A stretch of DNA of 64,000 bases, taken from assembly GCF_029689945.1 (NCBI RefSeq), contig NZ_CP121451.1, positions 806,001 to 870,000 on the forward strand. Reading direction: 5' to 3'. The notes under the pieces are model-generated. The model made no database searches and had not been told where the DNA came from. It was given only the letters and a program-made list of their open reading frames with translations. Within the stretch, counting starts at the first letter, position 1. Each line of letters starts with the position of its first letter. Below, piece by piece: positions 28,274 to 38,688 of this stretch. The position numbers and the translations under genes were made by a program. Origin of the DNA: Paenibacillus amylolyticus. Its GTDB lineage: Bacteria > Bacillota > Bacilli > Paenibacillales > Paenibacillaceae.

Positions 28274-28492
28274 CTAGGGTTCAACCGGAAGGCTCTCCAC
28301 CGCTGTGAAGAACACATCCAATAGCTCAACGTGATACGTCATGCGGACGTATTCTTCGATCTCGGCTAACTCTTCTTGCCGCTGATACTCCAGACATGGA
28401 CGGCCCTCACTCCACAGGACCCTGCACGGGAACTTTCCGACAACATCCTTAATGATGTGATCTGGCTCAGCTATTTTGTGAATGTCTCCCAT
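28274..28492 (-). CDS. Small hypothetical protein, 72 residues
   Basis: Starts MGDIHKIAEPDHIIKDVVGK at the ATG at 28492, 6 bases after AGGAG. The sequence is acidic and soluble, with no signal peptide or membrane segment and a single CRVLW segment. I recognise no family. It lies alone between pspA and the divergent regulator gene. The composition and codon use look like a real gene, and the ribosome binding site is good. Confidence 0.55.
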   Translation of the reverse strand: MGDIHKIAEPDHIIKDVVGKFPCRVLWSEGRPCLEYQRQEELAEIEEYVRMTYHVELLDVFFTAVESLPVEP

Positions 28493-28718
28493 ATTCAACT
28501 CCTCATTTCTCTATACTTGATGTGTGCAGTGATCCATTAATTTTGAAATAGTTAAGTATCCGATTCAGTGCACTTCATCACAGTTCACGCGAGAGTTATG
28601 GCGGCTTACCACACAGCTATTTCGTACACATAACAGTGACCTGTCCACCCAGGGTGCCATTCCTTCGCAAGTTGGCTATAATAAGGGGATCAAAGTTTTC
28701 TATAAAGGCAGGAAAAAT

Positions 28719-30401
28719 ATGCGTACACGAGTTCACTTTATTGCTCCCTACGAATCGATGATTCCTATTATACAAGAGTGTATTCCCCGCTTTCCCCAGT
28801 TAGCCATTCAGACGGACGTGGGCGACTTGGCGAACGGTGTGGAATTAGCAACACAAGCTGAGAAAAACGGTGCAGAGATTATCATCAGCCGCGGCGGAAC
28901 CGCCCAATTGATTAAAAAGGCAGTAACCATTCCCGTCATTGATGTGCAGCTATCGGGTTATGATATGATTCGCTCCCTTACCCTGGCAAGCCAGTTTAAC
29001 GGCCAAACGGCCATCGTTGGCTTCTCCAATATCACCTCGGGTGCACAATCGATTATTGATCTGATGGATCTGCCCCTCAAGGTCTATACCATACATAGCT
29101 CGGAAGATGTGGCGCGATTGCTCCTGGAGTTGAAAGCTTCCGGGTACCGCCAGATTGTCGGAGATGTGATCACCGTCAACACGGCGAAGACTTATGGTCT
29201 GGAGGGATTGTTAATCCAATCCGGTCAGGAATCCATCCTTAGAGCGATGGAGGATGCGCAGTTGGTCTACCGTTATTTGAGCAAAAATCATGCGATATCG
29301 ATCATACTGAATGACCTGGTCACACGGGAACATCCGAATTTGCTTATTCTAAATGAACGGAATGAAGTCGTATTCGAGAACCTGACCGACTTTGAGAACA
29401 ATCCGCTGACCGATAATCACATATATCTGACCAACACGAGTCTGGAATTCCATCAATCCCAGATTCAAAATGTGTTCATGGTGGACGACTATCAGCTTAC
29501 GGTCAACGCCTATGAAACGACTCTGGACAACAAGAATTACAAGGTATATATGCTGGAAAAGGACAACCCTATGCCTTTGCACAATTCGGCATAACCACGT
29601 TCACGGACGCATCGATGGAGCCCATCGTTGCCGAGTCTCCTGCCATGCAGATGGTATTGAAGAACATTCGAGCCCTGTATGAGAATCATGAACCGATCTA
29701 TCTGCTCGGTGAAGCGGATTCCGGTAAATCTTTTCTGGTCAAACATATTCACCAGATGTACTCCGGTGGTGGACTTTTATTAGAGATAGATCTCTCACAA
29801 GTGCCTTCCGGTCATTTGCACAAGATACCACTCACCAAGGTTAAAAATGTAGAAATTAATCACCTGGAAACACGCATGGAAGATCCGGAAGCTGCTCTCC
29901 TTTATCCAAAGCTGCCTTCAAAGCCGAATTGGGGTGTTTATCCTCGGTGAGCAGACATTGAACCCCCATTGGTCAACCGACCTGGAGCTTAATACGATCA
30001 TGATGCCTAATCTTGCGGACAGACCAGAGGATCTGGCTCCACTGATGCAGCATTTCCTTACGGGGTACTATCACAAATACGGAACGACTGCAGTGAGAAT
30101 AAAAGAAGATGCACTACAGCTGATCCAAGAACAGATCACACATATGAATGTCAACCAGTTGAAGCATCTGATCAAGCAGGCTGCACTTAATGAACAGGAA
30201 TATGTAATCACCACGGCTACCTTATCCCGCTTGCTCGATCAGCAACCTTCTTCAAGCCCAATGAAGTTGAACGGTACGCTGAAGGAGATCGAGAAGGAAG
30301 TTATTCAGATCGTGCTTCAGGAGGAAAACAACAATCAATCGAAGGCGGCTGAGCGTCTGGGGATTAACCGTGCCACATTATGGCGTAAACTTAAAGATTA
30401 A
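28719..30401 (+). CDS. PrpR-N-type regulator with degenerate AAA+ and Fis-type HTH (two frameshifts)
   Basis: About 560 residues. PrpR_N sensor domain at about 1-170 (VHFIAPYESMIPIIQECIP; IIISRGGTAQLIKKAVTIPV), a PAS-like segment about 190-290, then an AAA+ remnant with LLGEADSGKSFLVKHIHQMY as Walker A, and a C-terminal Fis helix-turn-helix (NNQSKAAERLGINRATLWRK). No GAFTGA loop for sigma-54 contact is seen. The breaks are at 29567-29569 (CCC, one C short; restores NPYAFAQFGITTF) and near 29887-29890 (one base too many; restores LLSFIQSCLQSRIGVFILGE). It is upstream of and co-directional with the permease, kinase and PdxA2 genes, so it is their likely regulator. Confidence 0.8.
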
Positions 30402-30411
30402 CTTTAAGTTT
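30387..30411 (+). terminator. Hairpin terminator of the regulator gene
   Basis: AAACTTAAAG pairs perfectly with CTTTAAGTTT and includes the stop codon; TCTTTTTA follows a few bases later. Confidence 0.7.
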
Positions 30412-30521
30412 GCGTCTTTTTATCGCCTTTATGTGTTGCATTTTTAAACAATTCGGCAGTTACTTAAAATTTACAATAATTAATTGTTGCTATATTAAAC
30501 GATATGGGATAACATAGTCCC

Positions 30522-30535
30522 TGCAAGCGCTTCAT
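30522..30535 (+). promoter_or_regulatory. Candidate cre site before the KdgT-type permease
   Basis: TGCAAGCGCTTCAT matches the cre consensus at all but one defined position. A short inverted repeat ACAAT-AATTA-ATTGT at 30473-30487 in the same leader might be the site of the PrpR-N regulator. No -24/-12 sigma-54 promoter is seen between 30412 and 30566. Confidence 0.45.
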
Positions 30536-30566
30536 AAAAACGATTACTTCATAAGGAGCTACTACT

Positions 30567-31553
30567 ATGAACATTAAAGCAACTTTAGATCGCATCCCTG
30601 GCGGTATGATGGTCGTTCCCCTGTTAATTGGTGCAACCATTAATACATTCTTCCCGAATGCCCTGCGCATTGGCGGATTCACGGAAGCTCTTTTCGTTAA
30701 CAGTGCCAGTACATTGATTGCGCTGTTCCTGTTAATTGCGGGTACACAGATTACGTTCAAAACGGCAGGTTCATCTGTCGGCAAAGGTTTAACCTTGCTT
30801 ACGTTCAAATGGGTGATTGGTGCAGGCCTTGGTTTTATCGCTATTTTGTTAGCGGATTCAAGCGGTTTATTCCTGGGTCTGGCCCCACTTGCCATTATCG
30901 CTGCGATGACCAACTCCAACGGTGGTCTCTACATCGCACTCGCTGGTCAATACGGTAAAGAAGATGACAAGGCCGCTTACCCGTTTCTCGCGCTCAGTGA
31001 TGGTCCGTTCCTGACCATGGTAGCGCTCTCGATCTTTGGTGCAATGGGCTTTGCAAACGGCATGTTCTCCCCAATGGCATTCGTAGCTGTATTGCTTCCA
31101 CTCATCGTTGGTGTCATTATTGGTAATCTGGACCGTAATCTAGGGGATTGGCTGTACAAAGGCAGTGACAAACTCGTTCCGTTCTTCGCCTTCTCCCTGG
31201 GTATGGGAATCAATTTCTCATCCATCATCCAAGGCGGACTTGGTGGCATTCTGCTTGGTGTTCTGACCGTGCTTCTCACTGGCGGAATCGGATACTTCTT
31301 GTTCAAAGCCATTGGCTGGAACCCGATCGTTGGTGCTTCCGAAGGTTCAACAGCCGGCAATGCGGTAGGTACACCTGCTGCCATCGTGGCTGCCAACGCT
31401 TCATTTGGCCCGATTGCCGAGATTGCTACTGTGCAAATTGCGGCGAGTGTTGTAACGACAGCTATCCTGTTACCGATCTTCATCGGGTTCCTCTCCAAAC
31501 GACTGGAGAAATCAGGTGGCGTCGAGAAATACAATCAACGACCGACCACATAA
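30567..31553 (+). CDS. KdgT-family sugar acid permease
   Basis: 328 residues with about ten membrane segments. IPGGMMVVPLLIGATINTFFP, GTQITFKTAG, TNSNGGLYIALAGQYG and EGSTAGNAVGTPAAI are characteristic of the 2-keto-3-deoxygluconate permease family. With the kinase and PdxA2 genes downstream, the actual substrate is more likely a four-carbon sugar acid such as D-threonate or D-erythronate; this is inference from neighbours. The ATG follows AAGGAGC by 9 bases. First structural gene of the catabolic operon. Confidence 0.88.
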   Translation: MNIKATLDRIPGGMMVVPLLIGATINTFFPNALRIGGFTEALFVNSASTLIALFLLIAGTQITFKTAGSSVGKGLTLLTFKWVIGAGLGFIAILLADSSGLFLGLAPLAIIAAMTNSNGGLYIALAGQYGKEDDKAAYPFLALSDGPFLTMVALSIFGAMGFANGMFSPMAFVAVLLPLIVGVIIGNLDRNLGDWLYKGSDKLVPFFAFSLGMGINFSSIIQGGLGGILLGVLTVLLTGGIGYFLFKAIGWNPIVGASEGSTAGNAVGTPAAIVAANASFGPIAEIATVQIAASVVTTAILLPIFIGFLSKRLEKSGGVEKYNQRPTT

Positions 31554-31646
31554 ATGGTTATCACCTGATCCGGTATTCTTAATCTTTACTAATGCATGAT
31601 CTGACGGACTGTTTATGAAATTTTGTTTACAAGGAGGGATGACTGC

Positions 31647-32941
31647 ATGAAATTAGCTATTATTGCAGATGATTTGACCGGTGCCAATGACAGCGGGGTG
31701 CAGCTTGCCCGTCATGGCCTCAAGACCAGTGTTCTTTTTAATATGAATGAAGAACCTCTTACCCATTACGATGCTGTCGTCTTTGATACAGATAGTCGTT
31801 CCATATCCCCGCAGGAAGCGTATGACCGTGTATATCGGGCTGCTGAGCTGCTGACGAACAATGGATTTGAGACGATTTTCAAAAAAATGGACTCCACCAT
31901 GCGCGGCAATATCGGCATCGAGATTGATGCTGTATATGATGTCGTGAAGCCGGACTTTATGATGATTGCCCCGGGTTATCCCAAAAATAATCGGACGATA
32001 CTGGAAGGAATTCATTACCTGAACGGCGTTCCGCTGGCAGAGACTGAAATTGCTCATGATCCGAAGACACCTGTTACGATTTCCTATCTTCCGGACTTGT
32101 TGAAACAACAGACCAAATACGAAGTTGGCGAGATCACTGTCGCAGATTTGGAAGCCGGGCAGAATCATATTCGCACCAAGCTGGAGCAGTTGAAAACAAA
32201 TAACATTCCGTATGTCATGGTGGACTCCACCGAAGAACGCCATCTGGAATTGATTCTGCAGATGACCCGCGAGATAAATTATACCTTTGCTTGGGCAGGT
32301 TCGGCGGGCATTGCCAATTACCTTCCCGCGCATTACGCGTTGGAATCCAGAGCTGCTTCACTTGATATTCCGGAGAATTCGGGTCCCATCCTCACGGTGG
32401 TAGGCAGCGTGAACAAAAACTCCCGTGAGCAGCTGCATCGCTTGATGCGCAAATCCCGCGTGGCTTCCGTCTCCTTCCATTCCTTCAAAGCGGTATCCGC
32501 AGTCGCAGACCGCGCGGAAGAGATGGAACGTGTCTATAACGAGGTTCGAGACAAAGCGCTGGAAGGACAAGATGTTGTCCTCTACTCCACCGCTGAACAG
32601 ATTGATATCGAACTGGCCCGTGCAACCGGCGAAATTCGCGGTCTCAATCACACGGAAGTCAGCAATGAAATTGTACTCGCAATGGGTGAGATCTGTGCCA
32701 GACTGCTGGAAGAGGGACTTTTCAAAGGGGTATCCATGACGGGCGGCGATACGGCAAACAGATCTGTCTTAAATGGAACATTAGCGGCTTCGAGCTGCTG
32801 GATGAGCTTGAAATCGGCGTGCCGATCTCCAAGTTTATAGGTATTGATGATCTGCATGTGATTACCAAAGCAGGCGGATTCGGTCAACCCGATGTCTTTA
32901 TCCATGCGATTCAAAAATTAAAAGGGGGTATTCTCGTATGA
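31647..32941 (+). CDS. Four-carbon acid sugar kinase (DUF1537 family, frameshifted)
   Basis: 431 residues when repaired. N-terminal DUF1537 domain: KLAIIADDLTGANDSGVQLA, FKKMDSTMRGNIG, MIAPGYPKNNR. C-terminal nucleotide-binding domain: TVVGSVNKNSREQ, MTGGDTA, ITKAGGFGQPD. The break is in the AAA at 32756-32758 (one A short), which restores GGDTAKQICLKWNISGFELL. Members phosphorylate D-threonate, D-erythronate or related acids at C4. The start at 31647 follows AAGGAGGG. Its stop overlaps the pdxA2 start as ATGA. Confidence 0.9.
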
Positions 32942-33937
32942 AACCTACAATCGGAATTACGATGGGCGACGCAGCAGGTATAGGACCGGAGATTATTATG
33001 AAAGCATTGGGTCATCAGGAGATGTATGATCAGTGCAATCCACTCGTGATTGGTGATGCGAAGATTCTGGAGCGTGTGCTGCCGGTTATCGGATCAACGC
33101 TAAACGTTAACGCGATTCGAGAGCCTTCCGAAGCCAAGTATGAATTCGGTACGGTGGATGTGATTGATCTGAATTTGGTTCCAGGGGATCTGGAATACGG
33201 TAAAGTATCTGCCGTGGCTGGGGATGCCGCATTCCAGTTTCTCGCCAAAGCCATTGATCTGGCCAAAAAACACCAGATTCACTCCATCTGCACAGCACCT
33301 TTGAACAAAGAAGCTCTGCACCAAGGCGGACACCTGTATCCGGGGCATACTGAGATTCTGGCAGACCTGACGGATACGCAGGACTTCTCGATGATGCTGA
33401 CGACGCCGAATCTGCGCGTTATTCACCTGACTACACACATGGGTCTGATCGATGCCATTGCAAGTATCAACCCGGAAAGAACCTATACCGTTGTGAAGCT
33501 TGCTCATGATACGTTGAAAAAAGCAGGCTTTAAGAATCCGCGCGTAGCCGTATGCGGAATCAATCCTCATGCCGGAGAGAACGGCTTGTTCGGTAACGGA
33601 GAAGAAGAGAGAAGCTGCAGCCCGGCATTGAGCGTGCGCAGCAGGAAGGCATTAACGTCGTTGGTCCACTCCCGGCGGACACACTCTCTTCCGCGCTGGC
33701 CGTGGCGACTTCGATATCGTGGTAGCTTGCTACCACGACCAAGGCCATGCACCGATTAAGGTAATGGGCATCGAGGAAGGCGTGAACATCACCGTTGGTC
33801 TGAAAGGCGGCATCATCCGTACGTCTGTCGACCACGGTACAGCCTTCGATATCGCCGGCAAAAACATTGCCGATGATAAAAGCATGCTGGCTGCCATCCG
33901 CTCTGCCATTGAGCTGGCACCAAAGGACCACGTTTAA
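32938..33937 (+). CDS. pdxA2: PdxA2, 4-phospho-sugar-acid dehydrogenase (two frameshifts)
   Basis: About 333 residues. The PdxA family signature is complete once repaired: PTIGITMGDAAGIGPEIIMKA, TAPLNKEALHQGGHLYPGHTE with the metal-binding His residues, INPHAGENGLFGNGEEE, VVACYHDQGHAPIKV and GLKGGIIRTSVDHGTAFDIAG. The breaks are near 33607-33612 and near 33686-33690, each one base short. PdxA2 paralogues next to DUF1537 kinases oxidise and decarboxylate 4-phospho-D-threonate or 4-phospho-D-erythronate to DHAP and carbon dioxide. The ATGA overlap with the kinase shows coupled translation. Confidence 0.9.
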
Positions 33938-34024
33938 GAGTAGCCGTTAAATGGACACATGAGCAAGAGCCTAAGTCTGGACAGGAGAATTCTCCCCAAC
34001 TAGACGTATCTTTTTATAGAAGGA

Positions 34025-34062
34025 AAAAGGCAAACCCTTTGTAGCCTGAGGGTTTGCCTTTT
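34025..34062. terminator. Bidirectional terminator between pdxA2 and the AraC regulator gene
   Basis: AAAAGGCAAACCCT pairs perfectly with AGGGTTTGCCTTTT, so both strands have a T-run. It ends the converging pdxA2 and AraC transcription units. Confidence 0.92.
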
Positions 34063-34161
34063 GTATATCTTCACTTTTGTACATCTTCCTATATCCGTGG
34101 CTGTTGCCATTCATGCAACTCCGCTCCACGTAGGATATCTCCAGATCATCTCTGTTTTCAG

Positions 34162-35083
34162 TCAGCGCGTGGACCTACCCAAGGATACTACTTCCCGCTC
34201 GCTCTGCGCATGTCTGCTTCGACGATATGCACTTGGTGACATTCCGTTCTGTTTGTTGAAGATGCGATTGAACTGGGAGAAGCTTGTGAACCCGCACTGT
34301 GCAGCAATATCTGTGATTTTCTCACTCGAATTCAGCAGCATTTGCTGGGCATTCCGAATACGGGTCATCTGCACATACTCCGTGAAGGTAAAACCAGTGA
34401 CCCTGTTGAATTGGCGGGACAAGTGATGGGCACTTACATAAAACCGCCTGGACACCTCGTCCAAAGATAAATCCTGCTGATAATGGCTGTGAATATAGGA
34501 GGCAATGGCATACATGCGTCGGGACATCGATGATCCTGTCTCTTCTCGCACATACCCGTTCTCTGCCGCGTAACGATGAATGGCACACAGAAATTCTACA
34601 AATCGATGATGAATCACAACCGACTGGAGCGCAGAGGGCTGTTTGAATTGGGCGAAAATATCGTTAATGGGCGCGAGGACTTCCTTGCGCTGTTCTTCAG
34701 TAAATCGGAATATCGGGATTGGTTCGTCAAAAATCGAAAACAGCTTCGTGTAATCGTTCTCAAGACCAGGTGTATTGCGTGGCATGGCAAAGGAAATTAT
34801 CAACCGTTTCGGCGGGGTCCCCTTCGGATATTGCGTCTTGTGCAGCAATGAAGGCCGCAGCAGAACGATATCATAAGGTAGAATCTCGTACAAACTGCCC
34901 TCAATGATGTGCAGCCGTGCGATCCAGAAGAATACAGATCTCATAGAAATCATGGAAATGCTGAAACTCCATATTCAGATCATGAGAACGCTCGTCATAA
35001 TCCAGATGATAAAAAAGCGAATCTCCAGGCTGGTTCACATGGATCGCATATCCCTGCTCGTATGTCAAAACCGATTGTGTCAT
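34162..35083 (-). CDS. AraC-family regulator (frameshifted)
   Basis: About 305 residues. An N-terminal cupin sensor (FYHLDYDERSHDLNMEFQHF; FHDFYEICILLDR; ILPYDIVLLRPSLLHKT) is followed by a two-HTH AraC domain (DLSLDEVSRRFYVSAHHLSR; ITDIAAQCGFTSFSQFNRIF; SPSAYRRSR). The break is near 34915-34916, where one extra base separates CILLDR from LHIIEGSLYEIL. It is transcribed divergently from the alpha-mannosidase gene 200 bp away, so it is the probable activator of that gene. The ATG at 35083 has GGGGG 8 bases upstream; the ATG at 35098 is an alternative. Confidence 0.82.
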
Positions 35084-35206
35084 GGACATGTCCCCCATCC
35101 CGATTCTAATGTGTTTATTTTAGCATGAAATGCAATAAAAAGACGTTCTTTTCAGCATATAATACGTAGTTTCGCGCATTTCTCCTTTGGTATGATAGAG
35201 TTGATA

Positions 35207-35220
35207 TGTTAGCGCTTGCA
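35207..35220 (-). promoter_or_regulatory. cre site upstream of the alpha-mannosidase gene
   Basis: TGCAAGCGCTAACA on the minus strand matches TGNAANCGNNWNCW at every defined base. It lies just after a TATGAT -10-like hexamer at 35191-35196, the place where CcpA would block transcription. Confidence 0.68.
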
Positions 35221-35281
35221 TTTTTTTGCTACATTAAAGACTACAGCCTGTACTTACTACAAACCAAGGTGGGAAACCGAC

Positions 35282-38200
35282 ATGAAAATGAATTCCTTGT
35301 ATACTCGAATCCATACCATTGTTAAACACTTGGAACGTGCGCGACTGACCTCAAAGACATATATTCCTGAGCTTTATCATAAAGAAAGTGGTTACCACTC
35401 CTGGGAACTGGTGCATGAAGACCCTTCCTCCTGGAACGTATTCCGTAAGGGGGATGGCTGGGGCGGCAAAGACGTACACAGCTGCTTCAAAACCCGCATT
35501 CGAATCCCGGATCACCTGGAAGGAAAAAAGGTCATCTGTGCCATCGTGACGGGTGCTGATGATATCTGGAACTATGATAATCCGCAATTTCTGGCATTCC
35601 TCAATGGGGAACTCATCTGCGGTCTGGACGTTAACCATACGGAGATCGACCTAACACCCGCTGCGGTCAAAGGCGAAGAATTCGAACTGGCACTCTATGC
35701 CTACTGTAGTACTTCGGCAGCGGATGTATTTCTGAATGTATATATCGCTGAACATCATCAGCAAGTCTCTGATTTGTATTACGATCTTAAAGCTGCGCTG
35801 GATGCTGCAGATCTGCTGCGTGAGGATGATCTGGAGCGGCTGAAGTTGGTGGAACATCTGAATAAAGCCGTGAACCTGCTGGATTTGCGTCAGGAGAACA
35901 GTGCAGCATTCCATGCTTCGGTGTTGGAAGCGCGTCGATATCTGCAAGACCATGTCTATGCTGAAACTCGCCCTGCGAGTGATCACATCCCTACCGTGCA
36001 TTGTATCGGACACACGCATATCGATGTGGCCTGGCTATGGACATTGGATCAGACTCGGGAGAAGGTCATTCGCAGCTTCGCAAGTGTACTGTATCTCATG
36101 GACAAGTTTCCAGAATACACGTTCATGTCCTCTCAGCCCCAGCTGTATGCGTATCTGAAAGCAGACTACCCTTCCCTCTATGAGAAAATCAAGGAAAAGG
36201 TGGCCGAGGGCCGCTGGGAAGCAGAAGGTTCCATGTGGCTGGAAGCCGATTGTAACCTGATTTCGGGCGAATCCATGATCCGTCAGATTATCTACGGCAA
36301 ACGTTTCTTCAAGGAAGAATTCGGCGTGGAGAACCGTGTGCTCTGGTTGCCGGATGTATTTGGTTACAGTGCAGCGATGCCGCAGATCATGCGCAAGAGC
36401 GGTATTGATTATTTTATGACAACCAAAATTGCCTGGAACGATACAAACCAGATTCCGAACGACACGATGTACTGGAGAGGCATCGACGGATCAGAGGTTT
36501 TAACACATTTCATCACAGCAACAGACTATGACAAGCATCCTGATTTCAGGCAGCGTCGATTCGAAACGACTTATAACGGACGATTTAATGCTTCACAGGT
36601 AAAAGGCACGTGGCAGCGATACCAGAACAAAAACATCAATGCAGATGTCCTGCAATGTTTCGGATTCGGAGATGGCGGCGGCGGACCAACCGAAGAGATG
36701 CTGGAGCATGGCAGACGGCTTGAGGTCGGATTGCCAGGTGTACCCGCGGTGAAACGTACGTTTGTACGCGAGTTTTTCGAGAAGCTGGAGCAAAATCTGG
36801 CCGATGTTCCTTCCGTTCCCCGCTGGTCGGGCGAGCTGTATCTGGAGTATCACCGGGGCACCTACACGTCCATGGCTCGCAACAAACGGTACAACCGTCA
36901 TAGTGAATTTGCACTGGCCGATGCCGAGCTATATGCCATGATTCATCGTCAGGCGAATGCCCAAGCGGCCTATCCAACCGATGCACTGGAGCATGCATGG
37001 AAGCTAACGATGCTGAACCAGTTCCATGATATTCTCCCGGGCAGCTCCATTGAGCAGGTGTACGTGGATTCCAAAGAGCAATATGAAGAGGTGCTGCGTG
37101 TCACGGATGAACTGAAAGACAGCGCACTGAACGGCATTGCCAGCCGCATTACATCTGATGGCGAAGCCATTGTCGTATTCAATACCACCGGATTCGGTCG
37201 GACGGACGTGGTTGAACTGCCTGCTTTTGCGAGAAAAGTGACCGTCTACGATGGAGATCGCCCTGTACCAAGCCAGTGTACTCCCGAAGGCGGACTTGTG
37301 TTCCTTGCTGAAAATATACCCGCATCTGGATATAAATCCTTCCGAATTACACCCGATCTGACAGACGAACTTGTCGCGGGCGTATCGGTTGCACAGTGGG
37401 AAGCCGATCAGCGCCACATCCATACACCTTGGTACGATATTCACCTGAATGAAAGTGCCGAATTCACATCCGTATGGGACAAGCTGGAGGGCCGTGAGCT
37501 GATTCAGTCCGGCAAGCGCGGTAACGTGTTGCAAGTGTTCGAGGATCGACCTGCGGAATACGAGGCATGGAACATTGACGATTATTATGAACAGCATATG
37601 TGGGAGATTAGCGACCTGCAGTCGTTGGAGTGGGTCGAAAGTGGGCCGGTGCGTTCCGTATTGCAAGTGAAGCGACAGTTCCTGGACTCTGTCATTGAGC
37701 AAACGATCATCTTCTACGCGCATACACGCCGGATTGATTTCCGCACGTTTGTGGACTGGCAGCAGGAGCATTTACTACTGAAAGCCGCCTTCCCGCTGGA
37801 TATCTGGAGTGAAAAAGCAGTCTACGAAATTCAGTATGGCAACGTTGAGCGTGCCACCCACCGGAATACAAGCTGGGATCAGGCGCGATTTGAAGTATGT
37901 GGACAGAAGTGGGCCGATCTGGCAGAGAGCGGGTACGGTGCTGCTCTGCTGAACGATTGCAAATACGGATATGATATTCATAACTCGGTGATGCGACTGT
38001 CACTGATCAAGAGCGCAACTTACCCGAATGAAAATGCCGACAAAGAGCAGCATGTATTCACCTACGCGCTCTATCCGCATCAGGACGACTTCCGTGAAGG
38101 ACGTGTCATCCAAGCCGCTTATGATCTCAACCGACCTTTGGTAGCCCGTGAGATTGCATCGCAAACTGGTACGTTGCCGGGAACATGGTCGCTCGCATCG

Positions 38201-38452
38201 GTGGATCAGGATAATGTGGTGCTGGAGGTTATCAAAAAAGCCGAGAACAACGATGATATGATCATCCGGGTTTACGAAGCACATGGCCGCCGCAGTAGGG
38301 CTTCCCTTCAATTGCCTGAGGGAACTGGTGCCACGGCATATGCCTGTGATCTCTTGGAAAATAACGAAGCGGAATGCATCGTGGAGAATGGGCGGATTTC
38401 TTTTGATATCAAGCCGTATGAGATTCTGACTTTCCGTATTCCGAAAGCATAA
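35282..38452 (+). CDS. Alpha-mannosidase, GH38
   Basis: 1056 residues, intact, cytoplasmic. The N-terminal sandwich is followed by the catalytic domain with the zinc-binding motif GHTHIDVAWLW at about residues 243-253 and the nucleophile Asp in WLPDVFGYSAAMPQ at about 358. A three-helix bundle (LTMLNQFHDILPGSSIEQVY) and the large C-terminal beta domains of GH38 follow. It hydrolyses terminal alpha-mannose, with zinc. The ATG at 35282, 10 bases after AAGGTGG, is preferred over the upstream in-frame ATG at 35216, which lies inside the cre/promoter region. Flanked by a divergent AraC regulator. Confidence 0.93.
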   Translation: MKMNSLYTRIHTIVKHLERARLTSKTYIPELYHKESGYHSWELVHEDPSSWNVFRKGDGWGGKDVHSCFKTRIRIPDHLEGKKVICAIVTGADDIWNYDNPQFLAFLNGELICGLDVNHTEIDLTPAAVKGEEFELALYAYCSTSAADVFLNVYIAEHHQQVSDLYYDLKAALDAADLLREDDLERLKLVEHLNKAVNLLDLRQENSAAFHASVLEARRYLQDHVYAETRPASDHIPTVHCIGHTHIDVAWLWTLDQTREKVIRSFASVLYLMDKFPEYTFMSSQPQLYAYLKADYPSLYEKIKEKVAEGRWEAEGSMWLEADCNLISGESMIRQIIYGKRFFKEEFGVENRVLWLPDVFGYSAAMPQIMRKSGIDYFMTTKIAWNDTNQIPNDTMYWRGIDGSEVLTHFITATDYDKHPDFRQRRFETTYNGRFNASQVKGTWQRYQNKNINADVLQCFGFGDGGGGPTEEMLEHGRRLEVGLPGVPAVKRTFVREFFEKLEQNLADVPSVPRWSGELYLEYHRGTYTSMARNKRYNRHSEFALADAELYAMIHRQANAQAAYPTDALEHAWKLTMLNQFHDILPGSSIEQVYVDSKEQYEEVLRVTDELKDSALNGIASRITSDGEAIVVFNTTGFGRTDVVELPAFARKVTVYDGDRPVPSQCTPEGGLVFLAENIPASGYKSFRITPDLTDELVAGVSVAQWEADQRHIHTPWYDIHLNESAEFTSVWDKLEGRELIQSGKRGNVLQVFEDRPAEYEAWNIDDYYEQHMWEISDLQSLEWVESGPVRSVLQVKRQFLDSVIEQTIIFYAHTRRIDFRTFVDWQQEHLLLKAAFPLDIWSEKAVYEIQYGNVERATHRNTSWDQARFEVCGQKWADLAESGYGAALLNDCKYGYDIHNSVMRLSLIKSATYPNENADKEQHVFTYALYPHQDDFREGRVIQAAYDLNRPLVAREIASQTGTLPGTWSLASVDQDNVVLEVIKKAENNDDMIIRVYEAHGRRSRASLQLPEGTGATAYACDLLENNEAECIVENGRISFDIKPYEILTFRIPKA

Positions 38453-38496
38453 GGACACATTAAAGTGTAAATGTATAGCTGTAGTCTTTGATTTCA

Positions 38497-38540
38497 AGGG
38501 GTGCTTATTGTCATTACTGACAAGGGCACTCTTTTTCTTC
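38497..38540 (+). terminator. Terminator after the alpha-mannosidase gene
   Basis: GGGGTGC..TTGTCA pairs with TGACAA..GGGCACT, then CTTTTTCTTC. A further inverted repeat (AACACCCCTG/CAGGGGTTT) spans 38568-38632. Confidence 0.7.
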
Positions 38541-38688
38541 TTTAATATATCTTCTATCCCTGAATATACAAAACACCCCTGGAATATCATCGGTAGAGCC
38601 AGAGGCTTTACCATGTCTATTCACAGGGGTTTATGATTACAGATGATAGATTATATAGCAACCAACTTAGCCAATGTTTATATTGTCC

